Source: Aurelia coerulea (lineage: Eukaryota > Cnidaria > Scyphozoa > Semaeostomeae > Ulmaridae). Taken from it: a stretch of 64,000 bases of DNA. A model generated the notes under the pieces. The model did not search any database and had not been told where the DNA came from. It was given only the letters and a program-made list of their open reading frames with translations. The DNA lies in the NCBI GenBank assembly GCA_039566865.1, contig CM076961.1, forward strand, positions 9,075,501-9,139,500, written 5' to 3'. Position numbers and translations under genes: made by a program. Of this stretch, positions 40,585-54,520 are shown piece by piece (the stretch's first letter is position 1; each line of letters starts with the position of its first letter).

Positions 40585-43500
40585 AATATGCTAATAAAGT
40601 ACGTTAATCAACACTTTTTGTGTTTATATTTTGTTTTCTTTGAGAAAATTAATATTTATTTTATCGATGTTTGTTCATGCATTAAAGCCAAAATGAGAAT
40701 TAAGAAAACAATAATGTCTATAGTAATGTTTCCAAGAATGGTTGCTGCAGCACTCATTTAGTGCTATAAAAGAAACTACTGCCGGAACTAATGTTTTAAA
40801 GAACAATTAGTGCAATTCTCTTTATATTATGAATTATAGCTACTAAAGTACGTTAACCCACACTTTTTGTGTTTATATTATGTTTTCTTTGAGAAAATAA
40901 ACATTTAATTAATCGATGTTTGTTGATGCTGTAAAGCCAAAATTAGACTAAAGAAAACACTAATGTCTATAATAATGTTTCAAACAACGGTTACTGCATC
41001 ACTAATATAGTGCTTTAAAAGAAATAACTGGCAGAACTAAAGTTTTAAAGAACGATGAGTGCAATACTTTTTATAATATAAATTGTAGCTACTAAAGGAC
41101 GTTAATCCACACTTTTTGTGATTATATTTTGTTTTCTTTGAGAAAATAAACATTTAATTAATCGATGTTTGTTGATGCTGTAAGGCTAATACGAGACTAA
41201 AGAAAACACTAATGTCTATAGTAATGTTTCAAACAATGTTTGCTGCAGCACTAATATAGTGCTATAAAAGGAATTACTGGCAGTACTAAAGTTTTAAAGA
41301 ACGATGAGTGCAATTCTCTTTATATTGTAAATTGTATCTTCTAAAGTACGTTAACCCACACTTTTTGCGTTTATATTATGTTTTCTTTGAGAAAATAAGC
41401 ATTTAATTAATCGATGTTTGTTGATGCTGTAAGGCTAAAACGAGACCAAAGAAAACACTAATGTCTATAGTAATGTTTCAAACAATGGTTGCTGCAGCAA
41501 TAATATAGTGCTATAAAAGGATTTACTAGCAGTACTATAGTTTTAAAGAACAATGAGTGCAATTCTCTTTATATTATGAATTATAGCTACTAAAGTACGT
41601 TAATCCACACTTTTTGTGTTTATATTTTGTTTTCTTTGAAAAAAAGAAACATTACTTAATCGATGTTGTTTATGCAGTAAAGCCAAAATGAGAATTAAGA
41701 AAACACTAATGTCTATAGTAATGTTTCAAACAACGGTTACTGCATCACTAATATAGTACTTTAAAAGAAATAACCGGCAGAACTAAAGTTTTAAAGAAGG
41801 ATGAGTGCAATACTTTTTATAATATAAATTGTATCTACTAAAGTACGTTAATCCACACTTTTTGTGTTTATATTTTGTTTTGTTTGAGAAAATAAACATT
41901 TAATTAATCGATGTATGTTTATGCTGTAAAGCCAAAATGAGAATTAAGAAAACACTAATGTCTGTAGTAATGTTTCCAAGAATGGTTGCTGCAGCACTAA
42001 TAAAGAGCTTTAAAAGAAATAACTGGCAGAACTAAAGTTTTAAAGAACGATGAGTGCAATACTTTTTATAATATAAATCTAAAGTACGTTAATCCACACT
42101 TTTTGTGTTTATGTTTTGTTTTCTTTGAGAAAATAAACATTTAATTAATCGATGTTTGTTGATGTTGTAAGGCTAATACGAGACTAAAGAAAACACTAAT
42201 GTCTATAATAATGTTTCAAACAATGTTTGCTGCAGCACTAATATAGTGCTATAAAAGGAATTACTGGCAGTACTATAGTTTTAAAGAACGATGAGTGCAA
42301 TTCTCTTTATATTATGAATTATAGCTACTAAAGTACGTTAATCCACACTTTTTGTGTTTATATTTTGTTTTCTTTGAGAAAATAAACATTTAATTAATCG
42401 ATGTTTGTTGATGCTGTAAGGCTAAAATGAGACTTGAAAAAACACTAATGTCTATAGTAATGTTTCAAACAACGGTTACTGCATCACTAATATAGTACTT
42501 TAAAAGAAATAACCGGCAGAACTAAAGTTTTAAAGAACAATGAGTGCAATTCTCTTTATATTATGAATTATAGCTACTAAAGTACGTTAATCCACACTTT
42601 TTGTGTTTATATTTCGTTTTCTTTGAGAAAATAAACATTTAATTAATCGATGTTTGTTGATGCTGTAAGGCTAAAATGAGACTTGAGAAAACACTAATGT
42701 ATATAGTAATGTTTCAAACAATGGTTACCGCATCACTAATATAGTGCTTTAAAAGAAATAGCTGGCGCAACTAAAGTTTTAAAGAACAATGAACACAATA
42801 CTTTTTATAATATAAATTGTAGCAACTAAAGTACGTTAATCCACACTTTTTGTGTATATATTTTTTTTTCTTTGAGAAAATAAACATTTAATTAATCGAT
42901 GTTTGCTTATGCTGTAAGGCTAAAACGAGACTAAAGAAAACACTAATGTCTATAGTAATGTTTCCAAGAATGGTTGCTGCAGCACTAATTTAGTGCTATA
43001 AAAGAAACTACTGGCAGAACTAAAGTTTTAAAGAACAATGAGTGCAATTCTCTTTCTATTATGAATTATAGCTACTAAAGTACGTTAATCCACACTTTTT
43101 GTGTTTATATTATGTTTTCTTTGAGAAAATAAACATTTAATTAATCGATGTTTGTTGATGCTGTAAGGCTAAAATGAGACTTGAGAAAACACTAATGTAT
43201 ATAGTAATGTTTCCAAGAATGGTTGCTGCAGCACTCATTTAGTGCTATAAAAGAAACTACTGCCGGAACTAATGTTTTAAAGAACAATGAGTGCAATTCT
43301 CTTTATATTATGAATTATAGCTACTAAAGTACGTTAACCCACACTTTTTGTGTTTATATTATGTTTTCTTTGAGAAAATAAACATTTAATTAATCGATGT
43401 TTGTTGATGCTGTAAAGCCAAAATTAGACTAAAGAAAACACTAATGTCTATAATAATGTTTCAAACAACGGTTACTGCATCACTAATATAGTGCTTTAAA

Positions 43501-46500
43501 AGAAATAACTGGCAGAACGAAAGTTTTAAAGAACGATGAGTGCAATACTTTTTATAATATAAATTGTAGCTACTAAAGGACGTTAATCCACACTTTTTGT
43601 GATTATATTTTGTTTTCTTTGAGAAAATAAACATTTAATTAATCGATGTTTGTTGATGCTGTAAGGCTAATACGAGACTAAAGAAAACACTAATGTCTAT
43701 AGTAATGTTTCAAACAATGTTTGCTGCAGCACTAATATAGTGCTATAAAAGGAATTACTGGCAGTACTAAAGTTTTAAAGAACGATGAGTGCAATTCTCT
43801 TTATATTATAAATTGTATCTTCTAAAGTACGTTAACCCACACTTTTTGTGTTTATATTTTGTTTTCTTTGAGAAAATAAACATTTAATTAATCGATGTTT
43901 GCTTATGCTGTAAGGCTAAAACGAGACTAAAGAAAACACTAATGTCTATAGTAATGTTTCCAAGAATGGTTGCTGCAGCACTAATTTAGTGCTATAAAAG
44001 AAACTAGTTGCAGAACTAAAGTTTTAAAGAACAATGAGTGCAATTCTTTTTATATTATGAATTATAGCTAATAAAGTACGTTATTCAACACTTTTTGTGT
44101 TTATATTTTGTTTTCTTTGAGAAAATTAATATTTAATTTATCGATGTTTGTTCATGCAGTAAAGCCAAAATGAGAATTAAGAAAACACTAATGTCTATAG
44201 TAATGTTTCCAAGAATGGTTGCTACAGCACTCATTTAGTTCTATAAAAGAAACTACTGCCGGAACTAATGTTTTAAAGAACAATTAGTGCAATTCTCTTT
44301 ATATTATGAATTATAGCTACTAAAGTACGTTAACCCACACTTTTTGTGTTTATACTATGTTTTCTTTGAGAAAATAAACATTTAATTAATCGATGTTTGT
44401 TGATGCTGTAAGGCTAAAATGAGACTTAAGAAAACACTAATGTCTATAGTAATAATTCAAACAGTGGTTACTGCATCACTAATATAGTGCTTTAAAAGAA
44501 ATAACTGGCAGAACTAAAGTTTCAAAGTATCATGAGTGCAATACTCTTTATATTATGAATTATAGTTACTAAAGTACGTTAACCCACACTTTTTGTGTTT
44601 ATATTTTGTTTTCTGTTAGAAAATAAACATTTAATTAATCGATGTTTGTTTATGCTGTAAGGCTAAAACGAGACTAAAGAAAAAACCAATGTCTATAGTT
44701 ATATTTCCAGGGATGGTTGCTGCAGCACTAATATACAGCTTTAAAAGAAATAACTGGCAGAATTAAAGTTCTAAAGAAAGATGAGTGCAATACTTTTTAT
44801 AATATAAATTGTAGCTACTAAAGTACGTTAATCCACACTTTTTGTGTCTATACTTTGTTTTCTTTGAGAAAATAAACATTTAATGAATCGATGTTTGTTT
44901 TTGCTGTAAAGCCAAAATGAGAATTAAGAAAACACTAATGTCTATAGTAATGTTTCCAAGAATGGTTGCTGCAGCACTAATTTAGTGCTTTAAAAGAAAT
45001 AACTGGCAGAACTAAAGTTTTAATGAACGATGAGCACAATACTTTTTATAATATAAATTGTAGCTACTAAAGTACGTTAACCCACACTTTTTGTGTTTAT
45101 ATTTTGTTTTCTTTGAGAAAATAAACATTTAATTAATCGATGTTTGCTTATGCTGTAAGGCTAAAATGAGACTTAAGAAAACACTAATGTATATAGTAAT
45201 GTTTCAAACAATGGTTACCGCATCACTAATATCGTGCTTTAAAAGAAATAACTGGCAGAACTAAAGTTTTAAAGTTTTAAAGAACAATGAGCACAATACA
45301 TTTTATAATATAAATTGTAGCTACTAAAGTACGTTAATCCACACTTTTTGTGTTTATATTTCGTTTTCTTTGAGAAAATAAACATTTAATTAATCGATGT
45401 TTGTTTATGCTGTAAGGCTAAAACGAGACTAAAGAAAACACTAATGTCTATAGTAATGTTTCAAACAATGGTTGCTGCAGCAATAATATAGTGCTATAAA
45501 AGGAATTACTAGCAGTACTATAGTTTTAAAGAACGATGAGTGCAATTCTCTTTATATTATGAATTATAGCTACTAAAGTACGTTAATCCAAACTTTTTGT
45601 GTTTATATTTTGTTTTCTTTGAGAAAATAAACATTTAATTAATCGATGTATGTTTATGCTGTAAAGCCAAAATGAGAATTAAGAAAACACTAATGTCTAT
45701 AGTAATGTTTCAAACAATGTTTGCTGCAGCACTAATATAGTGCTCTAAAAGGAATTACTGGCAGTACTATAGTTTTAAAGAACGATGAGTGCAATTCTCT
45801 TTATATTATGAATTATAGCTACTAAAGTACGTTAATCCACACTTTTTGTGTTTATATTTTGTTTTCTTTGAGAAAATAAACATTTAACTAATCGATGTTT
45901 GCTTATGCTGTAAGGCTAAAACGAGACTAAAGAAAACACTAATGTCTATAGTAATGTTTCCAAGAATGGTTGCTGCAGCACTAATTTAGTGCTATAAAAG
46001 AAACTACTGGCAGAACTAAAGTTTTAAAGAACAATGAGTGCAATTCTCTTTATATTATGAATTATAGCTACTAAAGTACGTTAACCCACACTTGTTGTGT
46101 TTATATTATGTTTTCTTTGAGAAAATAAATATTTAATTAATCGATGTTTGTTGATGCTGTAAGGCTAAAATGAGACTTAAGAAAACACTAATGTCTATAG
46201 TATTGTTTCAAACAATGGTTACCGCATCACTAATATAGTGCTTTAAAAGAAATAAGTGGCACAACTAAAGTTTTAAAGAACAATGGGCACAATACTTTTT
46301 ATAATATAAATTGTAGCTACTAAAGTACGTTAATCCACACTTTTTGTGTTTATATTTTGTTTTCTTTGAGAAAATAAACATTTAATTAATCGATGTTTGC
46401 TTATGCTGTAAGGCTAAAACGAGACTAAAGAAAAGACTAATGTCTATAGTAATGTTTCAAACAATGTTTGCTGCAGCACTAATATAGTGCTATAAAAGGA

Positions 46501-46762
46501 ATTACTGGCAGTACTATAGTTTTAAAGAACAATGAGTGCAATTCTTTTTATATTATGAATTATAGCTAATAAAGTACGTTAATCAACACTTTTTGTGTTT
46601 ATATTTTGTTTTCTTTGAGAAAATTAATATTTAATTTATCGATGTTTGTTCATGCAGTAAAGCCAAAATGAGAATTAAGAAAACACTAATGTCTATAGTA
46701 ATGTTTCCAAGAATGGTTGCTGAAGCACTCATTTAGTGCTATAAAAGAAACTACTGCCAGAA

Positions 46763-46804
46763 CTATATTATATATATTATATAACATATTATATTATATA
46801 TTAT
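46763..46804. other. AT-only patch replacing part of a monomer, R1 copy
   Basis: Between CTGCCAGAA and AGCTACTAAAG, about 46 bp of normal monomer (GTTTTAAAGAACAATTAG through TTATATTATGAA) is replaced by about 38 bp of nearly pure TA/ATT sequence containing several self-complementary runs such as ATATATTATATAA. It is unlike any other monomer, and a matching patch sits at the equivalent place in R2. Such a sequence can extrude as a cruciform and is prone to breakage and replication slippage. Confidence 0.85.
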
Positions 46805-47170
46805 AGCTACTAAAGTACGTTAACCCACACTTTTTGTGTTTATACTATGTTTTCTTTGAGAAAATAAACATTTAATTAATCGATGTTTGTTGATGCTGTG
46901 AATCCAAAATTAGACTAAAGAAAACACTAATGTCTATAATAATGTTTCAAACAACGGTTACTGCATCACTAATATAGAGCTTTAAAAGAAATAACTGGCA
47001 GAACTAACGTTTTAAAGAACGATGATTGCAATACTTTTTATAATATAAGTTGTAGCTACTAAAGTACGTTAATCCACACTTTTTGTGTTTATATTTTGTT
47101 TTCTTTGAGAAAATAAACATTTAATTAATCGATGTTTATTGATGCTGTAAGGCTAATACGAGACTAAAGA

Positions 47171-47195
47171 AAACACTAATTTACTAGCGTACTTT
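47171..47195. other. Inversion junction B, first copy (reverse to forward)
   Basis: Inverted satellite ends AAAGAAAACACTAAT at 47180, where monomers would continue GTCTATAG. Seven bases TTACTAG follow, then forward satellite resumes at CGTACTTTAGTAGCTAC. As at junction A, there is a short unmatched filler between two ends that lie at different points of the monomer. The same junction recurs at 54938. Confidence 0.92.
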
Positions 47196-47940
47196 AGTAG
47201 CTACAATTTATATTATAAAAAGTATTGCACTCATCGTTCTTTAAAACTTTAGTTCTGCCAGTTATTTCTTTTAAAGCACTATATTAGTGATGCAGTAACC
47301 GTTGTTTGAAACATTATTATAGACATTAGTGTTTTCTTAATTCTCATTTTGGCTTTACTGCATGAACAAACATCGATAAATTAAATATTAATTTTCTCAA
47401 AGAAAACAAAATATAAACACAAAAAGTGTTGATTAACGTACTTTATTAGCTATAATTCATAATATAAAGAGAATTGCACTCATTGTTCTTTAAAACTATA
47501 GTACTGCCAGTAATTCCTTTTATAGCACTAGATTAGTGCTGCAGCAACCATTGTTTGAAACATTACTATAGACATTAGTGTTTTCTTTAGTCTCATTTTA
47601 GCCTTACAGCATAAGCAAACATCGATTAATTAAATGTTTATTTTCTCAAAGAAAACAAAATATAAACACAAAAAGTGTGGATTAACGTACTTTAGAAGAT
47701 ACAATTTATAATATAAAGAGAATTGCACTCATCGTTCTTTAAAACTTTAGTACTGCCAGTAATTCCTTTTAAAGCACTAAATTAGTGCTGCAGCAACCAT
47801 TCTTGGAAACATTACTATAGACACTAGTGTTTTCTTTAGTCTCGTATTAGCCTTACAGCATCAACAAACATCGATTAATTAAATGTTTATTTTCTCAAAG
47901 AAAACAAAATATAATCACAAAAAGTGTGGATTAACGTCCT
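47188..47940 (+). repeat. Forward satellite island between R1 and R2 (three monomers)
   Basis: About 750 bp of forward satellite. From about 47335 to 47940 it equals about 37580-38185 at an offset of exactly 9755 (CATGAACAAAC at 47361 and 37606). The first 100 bases instead match the forward sequence after the second junction B (54946 on). The island therefore contains the point where the two copies of the duplicated cassette were joined, somewhere in 47290-47340. Confidence 0.92.
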
Positions 47941-47952
47941 AAATCGAGCTAA
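47936..47952. other. Inversion junction A, second copy
   Basis: GGATTAACGTCCT ends at 47940, then AAATCGA and GCTAAAACGAGACTAAAG, base for base as at 38185. Two independent inversions would not give the same filler and breakpoints, so this is a duplicate of the first junction. Confidence 0.94.
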
Positions 47953-49620
47953 AACGAGACTAAAGAAAACACTAATGTCTATAGTAATGTTTCAAACAAT
48001 GGTTGCTGCAGCAATAATTTAGTGCTATAAAAGGAATTACTAGCAGTACTATAGTTTTAAAGAACGATGAAAGCAATTCTCTTTATATTATGAATTATAG
48101 CTACTAAAGTACGTTAATCCACACTTTTTGTGTTTATATTTTGTTTTCTTTGAAAAAAAGAAACATTACTTAATCGATGTTGTTTATGCAGTAAAGCCAA
48201 AATTAGAATTAAGAAAACACTAAAGTCTATAGTAATGTTTCCAAGAATGGTTGCTGCAGCACTAATTTAGTGCAATAAAAGGAACTACTGGTAGAACTAA
48301 AGGTTTAAAGAACAATGAGTGCAATTCTCTTTATATTATGAATTATAGCTACTAAAGTACGTTAACCCACACTTTTTGTTTTCTCATTATGTTTTCTTTG
48401 AGAAAATAAACATTTAATTAATCGATGTTTGTTGATGCCGTAAAGCCAAAATTAGACTAAAGAAAACACTAATGTCTATAGTAATGTTTCAAACAACGGT
48501 TACTGCATCACTAATATAGCACTTTAAAAGAAATAACCGGCAGAACTAAAGTTTTAAAGAAGGATGAGTGCAATACTTTTTATAATATAAATTGTATCTA
48601 CTAAAGTACGTTAATCCACACTTTTTGTGTTTATATTTTGTTTTGTTTGAGAAAATAAACATTTAATTAATCGATGTATGTTTATGCTGTAAAGCCAAAA
48701 TGAGAATTAAGAAAACACTAATGTCTGTAGTAATGTTTCCAAGAATGGTTGCTGCAGCACTAATAAAGAGCTTTAAAAGAAATAACTGGCAGAACTAAAG
48801 TTTTAAAGAACGATGAGTGCAATACTTTTTATAATATAAATCTAAAGTACTTTAATCCACACTTTTTGTGTTTATGTTTTGTTTTCTTTGAGAAAATAAA
48901 CATTTAATTAATCGATGTTTGTTGATGTTGTAAGGCTAATACGAGACTAAAGAAAACACTAATGTCTATAATAATGTTTCAAACAATGTTTGCTGCAGCA
49001 CTAATATAGTGCTATAAAAGGAATTACTGGCAGTACTATAGTTTTAAAGAACGATGAGTGCAATTCTCTTTATATTATGAATTATAGCTACTAAAGTACG
49101 TTAATCCACACTTTTTGTGTTTATATTTTGTTTTCTTTGAGAAAATAAACATTTAATTAATCGATGTTTGTTGATGCTGTAAGGCTAAAATGAGACTTGA
49201 GAAAACACTAATGTCTATAGTAATGTTTCAAACAACGGTTACTGCATCACTAATATAGTACTTTAAAAGAAATAACCGGCAGAACTAAAGTTTTAAAGAA
49301 CAATGAGTGCAATTCTCTTTATATTATGAATTATAGCTACTAAAGTACGTTAATCCACACTTTTTGTGTTTATATTTCGTTTTCTTTGAGAAAATAAACA
49401 TTTAATTAATCGATGTTTGTTGATGCTGTAAGGCTAAAATGAGACTTGAGAAAACACTAATGTATATAGTAATGTTTCAAACAATGGTTACCGCATCACT
49501 AATATAGTGCTATAAAAGGAATTACTGCCAGTACTATAGTTTAAAAGAACAATGAGTGCAATTCTTTTTATATTATGAATTATAGCTACTAAAGTACGTT
49601 AATCCACACTTTTTGTGTTG

Positions 49621-52110
49621 ATATTTTGTTTTCTTTGAGAAAATTAATATTTATTTTATCGATGTTTGTTCATGCAGTAAAGCCAAAATGAGAATTAAGA
49701 AAACACTAATGTCTATAGTAATGTTTCCAAGAATGGTTGCTGCAGCACTCATTTAGTGCTATAAAAGAAACTACAGCCGGAACTAATGTTTTAAAGAACA
49801 ATTAGTGCAATTCTCTTTATATTATGAATTATAGCTACTAAAGTACGTTAACCCACACTTTTTGTGTTTATATTATGTTTTCTTTGAGAAAATAAACATT
49901 TAATTAATCGATGTTTGTTGATGCTGTAAAGCCAAAATTAGACTAAAGAAAACACTAATGTCTATAATAATGTTTCAAACAACGGTTACTGCATCACTAA
50001 TATAGTGCTTTAAAAGAAATAACTGGCAGAACTAAAGTTTTAAACAACGATGAGTGCAATACTTTTTATAATATAAATTGTAGCTACTAAAGGACGTTAA
50101 TCCACACTTTTTGTGATTATATTTTGTTTTCTTTGAGAAAATAAACATTTAATTAATCGATGTTTGTTGATGCTGTAAGGCTAATACGAGACTAAAGAAA
50201 ACACTAATGTCTATAGTAATGTTTCAAACAATGTTTGCTGCAGCACTAATATAGTGCTATAAAAGGAATTACTGGCAGTACTAAAGTTTTAAAGAACGAT
50301 GAGTGCAATTCTCTTTATATTATAAATTGTATCTTCTAAAGTACGTTAACCCACACTTTTTGCGTTTATATTATGTTTTCTTTGAGAAAATAAGCATTTA
50401 ATTAATCGATGTTTGTTGATGCCGTAAAGCAAAAATTAGACTAAAGAAAACACTAATGTCTATAGTAATGTTTCAAACAACGGTTACTGCATCACTAATA
50501 TAGTGCTTTAAAAGAAATAACTGGCAGAACTAAAGTTTTAAAGAACGATGAGTGCAATACTTTTTATAATATAAATTGTAGCTACTAAAGTACGTTAATC
50601 CACACTTTTTGTGTTTATATTTCGTTTTCTTTGAGAAAATAAACATTTAATTAATCGATGTTTGTTTATGCTGTAAGGCTAAAACGAGACTAAAGAAAAC
50701 ACTAATGTCTATAGTAATGTTTCAAACAATGGTTGCTGCAGCAATAATATAGTGCTATAAAAGGAATTACTAGCAGTACTATAGTTTTAAAGAACGATGA
50801 GTGCAATTCTCTTTATATTATGAATTATAGCTACTAAAGTACGTTAATCCACACTTTTTGTGTTGATATTTTGTTTTCTTTGAGAAAATTAATATTTATT
50901 TTATCGATGTTTGTTCATGCAGTAAAGCCAAAATGAGAATTAAGAAAACACTAATGTCTATAGTAATGTTTCCAAGAATGGTTGCTGCAGCACTCATTTA
51001 GTGCTATAAAAGAAACTACTGCCGGAACTAATGTTTTAAAGAACAATTAGTGCAATTCTCTTTATATTATGAATTATAGCTACTAAAGTACGTTAACCCA
51101 CACTTTTTGTGTTTATATTATGTTTTCTTTGAGAAAATAAACATTTAATTAATCGATGTTTGTTGATGCTGTAAAGCCAAAATTAGACTAAAGAAAACAC
51201 TAATGTCTATAATAATGTTTCAAACAACGGTTACTGCATCACTAATATAGTGCTTTAAAAGAAATAACTGGCAGAACTAAAGTTTTAAAGAACGATGAGT
51301 GCAATACTTTTTGTAATATAAATTGTAGCTACTAAAGGACGTTAATCCACACTTTTTGTGATTATATTTTGTTTTCTTTGAGAAAATAAACATTTAATTA
51401 ATCGATGTTTGTTGATGCTGTAAGGCTAATACGAGACTAAAGAAAACACTAATGTCTATAGTAATGTTTTAAACAATGTTTGCTGCAGCACTAATATAGT
51501 GCTATAAAAGGAATTACTGGCAGTACTAAAGTTTTAAAGAACGATGAGTGCAATTCTCTTTATATTATAAATTGTATCTTCTAAAGTACGTTAACCCACA
51601 CTTTTTGCGTTTATATTATGTTTTCTTTGAGAAAATAAGCATTTAATTAATCGATGTTTGTTGATGCCGTAAAGCAAAAATTAGACTAAAGAAAACACTA
51701 ATGTCTATAGTAATGTTTCAAACAACGGTTACTGCATCACTAATATAGTGCTTTAAAAGAAATAACTGGCAGAACTAAAGTTTTAAAGAACGATGAGTGC
51801 AATACTTTTTATAATATAAATTGTAGCTACTAAAGTACGTTAATCCACACTTTTTGTGTTTATATTTCGTTTTCTTTGAGAAAATAAACATTTAATTAAT
51901 CGATGTTTGTTTATGCTGTAAGGCTAAAACGAGACTAAAGAAAACACTAATGTCTATAGTAATGTTTCAAACAATGGTTGCTGCAGCAATAATATAGTGC
52001 TATAAAAGGAATTACTAGCAGTACTATAGTTTTAAAGAACGATGAGTGCAATTCTCTTTATATTATGAATTATAGCTACTAAAGTACGTTAATCCACACT
52101 TTTTGTGTTT
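49621..52110 (-). repeat. 5-monomer tandem duplication inside R2 (1245 bp)
   Basis: The rare start ATATTTTG preceded by TGTTG recurs at 49621 and 50866, 1245 bp = 5 x 249. GCCGTAAAGCAAAAATTAG recurs at 50421 and 51666 at the same offset. The two copies differ only by single bases (CTACAGCC/CTACTGCC, TAAACAACG/TAAAGAACG, TTTTTATAAT/TTTTTGTAAT). R1 does not show this doubling, so it most likely arose in R2 after the cassette duplicated. Confidence 0.88.
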
Positions 52111-54520
52111 ATATTTTGTTTTCTTTGAAAAAAAGAAACATTACTTAATCGATGTTGCTTATGCTGTAAGGCTAAAACGAGACTAAAGAAAACACTAATG
52201 TCTATAGTAATGTTTCCAAGAATGGTTGCTGCAGCACTAATTTAGTGCTATAAAAGGAACTACTGGTAGAACTAAAGGTTTAAAGAACAATGAGTGCAAT
52301 TCTCTTTATATTATGAATTATAGCTACTAAAGTACGTTAACCCACACTTTTAGTGTTCATATTATGTTTTCTTTGAGAAAATAAACATTTAATTAATCGA
52401 TGTTTGTTGATGCCGTAAAGCCAAAATGAGACTTAAGAAAACACTAATGTCTATAGTAATGTTTCAAACAACGGTTACTGCATCACTAATATAGTACTTT
52501 AAAAGAAATAACCGTCAGAACTAAAGTTTTAAAGAAGGATGAGTGCAATACTTTTTATAATATAAATTGTATCTACTAAAGTACGTTAATCCACACCTTT
52601 TGTGTTTATATTTTGTTTTGTTTGAGAAAATAAACATTTAATTAATCGATGTTTGTTGATGTTGTAAGGCTAATACGAGACTAAAGAAAACACTAATGTC
52701 TATAATAATGTTTCAAACAATGTTTGCTGCAGCACTAATATAGAGCTTTAAAAGAAATAACTGGCAGAACTAAAGTTTTAAAGAACGATGAGTGCAATAC
52801 TTTTTATAATATAAATTGTAGCTACTAAAGTACGTTAATCCACACTTTTTGTGTTTATGTTTTGTTTTCTTTGAGAAAATAAACATTTAATTAATCGATG
52901 TTTGTTGATGTTGTAAGGCTAATACGAGACTAAAGAAAACACTAATGTCTATAATAATGTTTCAAACAATGTTTGCTGCAGCACTAATATAGTGCTATAA
53001 AAGGAATTACTGGCAGTACTATAGTTTTAAAGAACGATGAGTGCAATTCTCTTTATATTATGAATTATAGCTACTAAAGTACGTTAATCCACACTTTTTG
53101 TGTTTATATTTTGTTTTCTTTGAGAAAATAAACATTTAATTAATCGATGTTTGCTTATGCTGTAAGGCTAAAACGAGACTAAAGAAAACACTAGTGTCTA
53201 TAGTAATGTTTCCAAGAATGGTTGCTGCAGCACTAATTTAGTGCTATAAAAGAAACTAGTTGCAGAACTAAAGTTTTAAAGAACAATGAGTGCAATTCTT
53301 TTTATATTATGAATTATAGCTAATAAAGTACGTTATTCAACACTTTTTGTGTTTATATTTTGTTTTCTTTGAGAAAATTAATATTTAATTTATCGATGTT
53401 TGTTCATGCAGTAAAGCCAAAATGAGAATTAAGAAAACACTAATGTCTATAGTAATGTTTCCAAGAATGGTTGCTACAGCACTCATTTAGTTCTATAAAA
53501 GAAACTACTGCCGGAACTAATGTTTTAAAGAACAATTAGTGCAATTCTCTTTATATTATGAATTATAGCTACTAAAGTACGTTAACCCACACTTTTTGTG
53601 TTTATACTATGTTTTCTTTGAGAAAATAAACATTTAATTAATCGATGTTTGTTGATGCTGTAAGGCTAAAATGAGACTTAAGAAAACACTAATGTCTATA
53701 GTAATGTTTCAAACAGTGGTTACTGCATCACTAATATAGTGCTTTAAAAGAAATAACTGGCAGAACTAAAGTTTTAAAGTTTTAAAGAACAATGAGCACA
53801 ATACATTTTATAATATAAATTGTAGCTACTAAAGTACGTTAATCCACACTTTTTGTGTTTATATTTCGTTTTCTTTGAGAAAATAAACATTTAATTAATC
53901 GATGTTTGTTTATGCTGTAAGGCTAAAACGAGACTAAAGAAAACACTAATGTCTATAGTAATGTTTCAAACAATGGTTGCTGCAGCAATAATATAGTGCT
54001 ATAAAAGGAATTACTAGCAGTACTATAGTTTTAAAGAACGATGAGTGCAATTCTCTTTATATTATGAATTATAGCTACTAAAGTACGTTAATCCAAACTT
54101 TTTGTGTTTATATTTTGTTTTCTTTGAGAAAATAAACATTTAATTAATCGATGTATGTTTATGCTGTAAAGCCAAAATGAGAATTAAGAAAACACTAATG
54201 TCTATAGTAATGTTTCAAACAATGTTTGCTGCAGCACTAATATAGTGCTCTAAAAGGAATTACTGGCAGTACTATAGTTTTAAAGAACAATGAGTGCAAT
54301 TCTTTTTATATTATGAATTATAGCTAATAAAGTACGTTAATCAACACTTTTTGTGTTTATATTTTGTTTTCTTTGAGAAAATTAATATTTAATTTATCGA
54401 TGTTTGTTCATGCAGTAAAGCCAAAATGAGAATTAAGAAAACACTAATGTCTATAGTAATGTTTCCAAGAATGGTTGCTGCAGCACTCATTTAGTGCTAT
54501 AAAAGAAACTACTGCCAGAA

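Larger units (their letters stand above)
38186..47180 (-). repeat. Inverted satellite block R1 (about 36 monomers)
   Basis: The same 249-bp satellite read in reverse complement (GTTTTCTTTGAGAAAATAAACATTTAATTAATCGATG). Its classes are those of F1: AAAGAAACATTACTTAATCGATG is the inverse of the 31.1 kb class, and the rare CATGATACTTTGAAAC of 30505 appears inverted near 44520. Internally, a 12-monomer relation (offset about 2992) links 38.7-40.2 kb with 41.7-43.2 kb. A monomer lacking 8 bp (ATAAATCTAAAG) occurs near 39086 and 42077, and an 8-bp duplication in TTTTAAAGTTTTAAAG near 45268. A 14-bp insertion at 40571 creates the only long open frame of the window, judged spurious. Confidence 0.96.

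Noticed and set aside
40549..40761. 70-residue open reading frame on the + strand
   Set aside because: It opens at a GTG, lies wholly in inverted satellite, and exists only because a 14-bp insertion in this monomer shifts frame past the usual stops. The equivalent R2 monomer does not keep it, and the product has no recognisable domain.
46763..46804. AT-rich replication origin or matrix attachment site
   Set aside because: AT-only sequence alone does not support this; it is 38 bp, found only in the two R copies, and no other origin feature is visible.
47188..47940. Second, independent inversion event
   Set aside because: Junctions and filler bases are identical to the first pair and the flanks repeat at 9755 bp, so duplication of one event explains it better.
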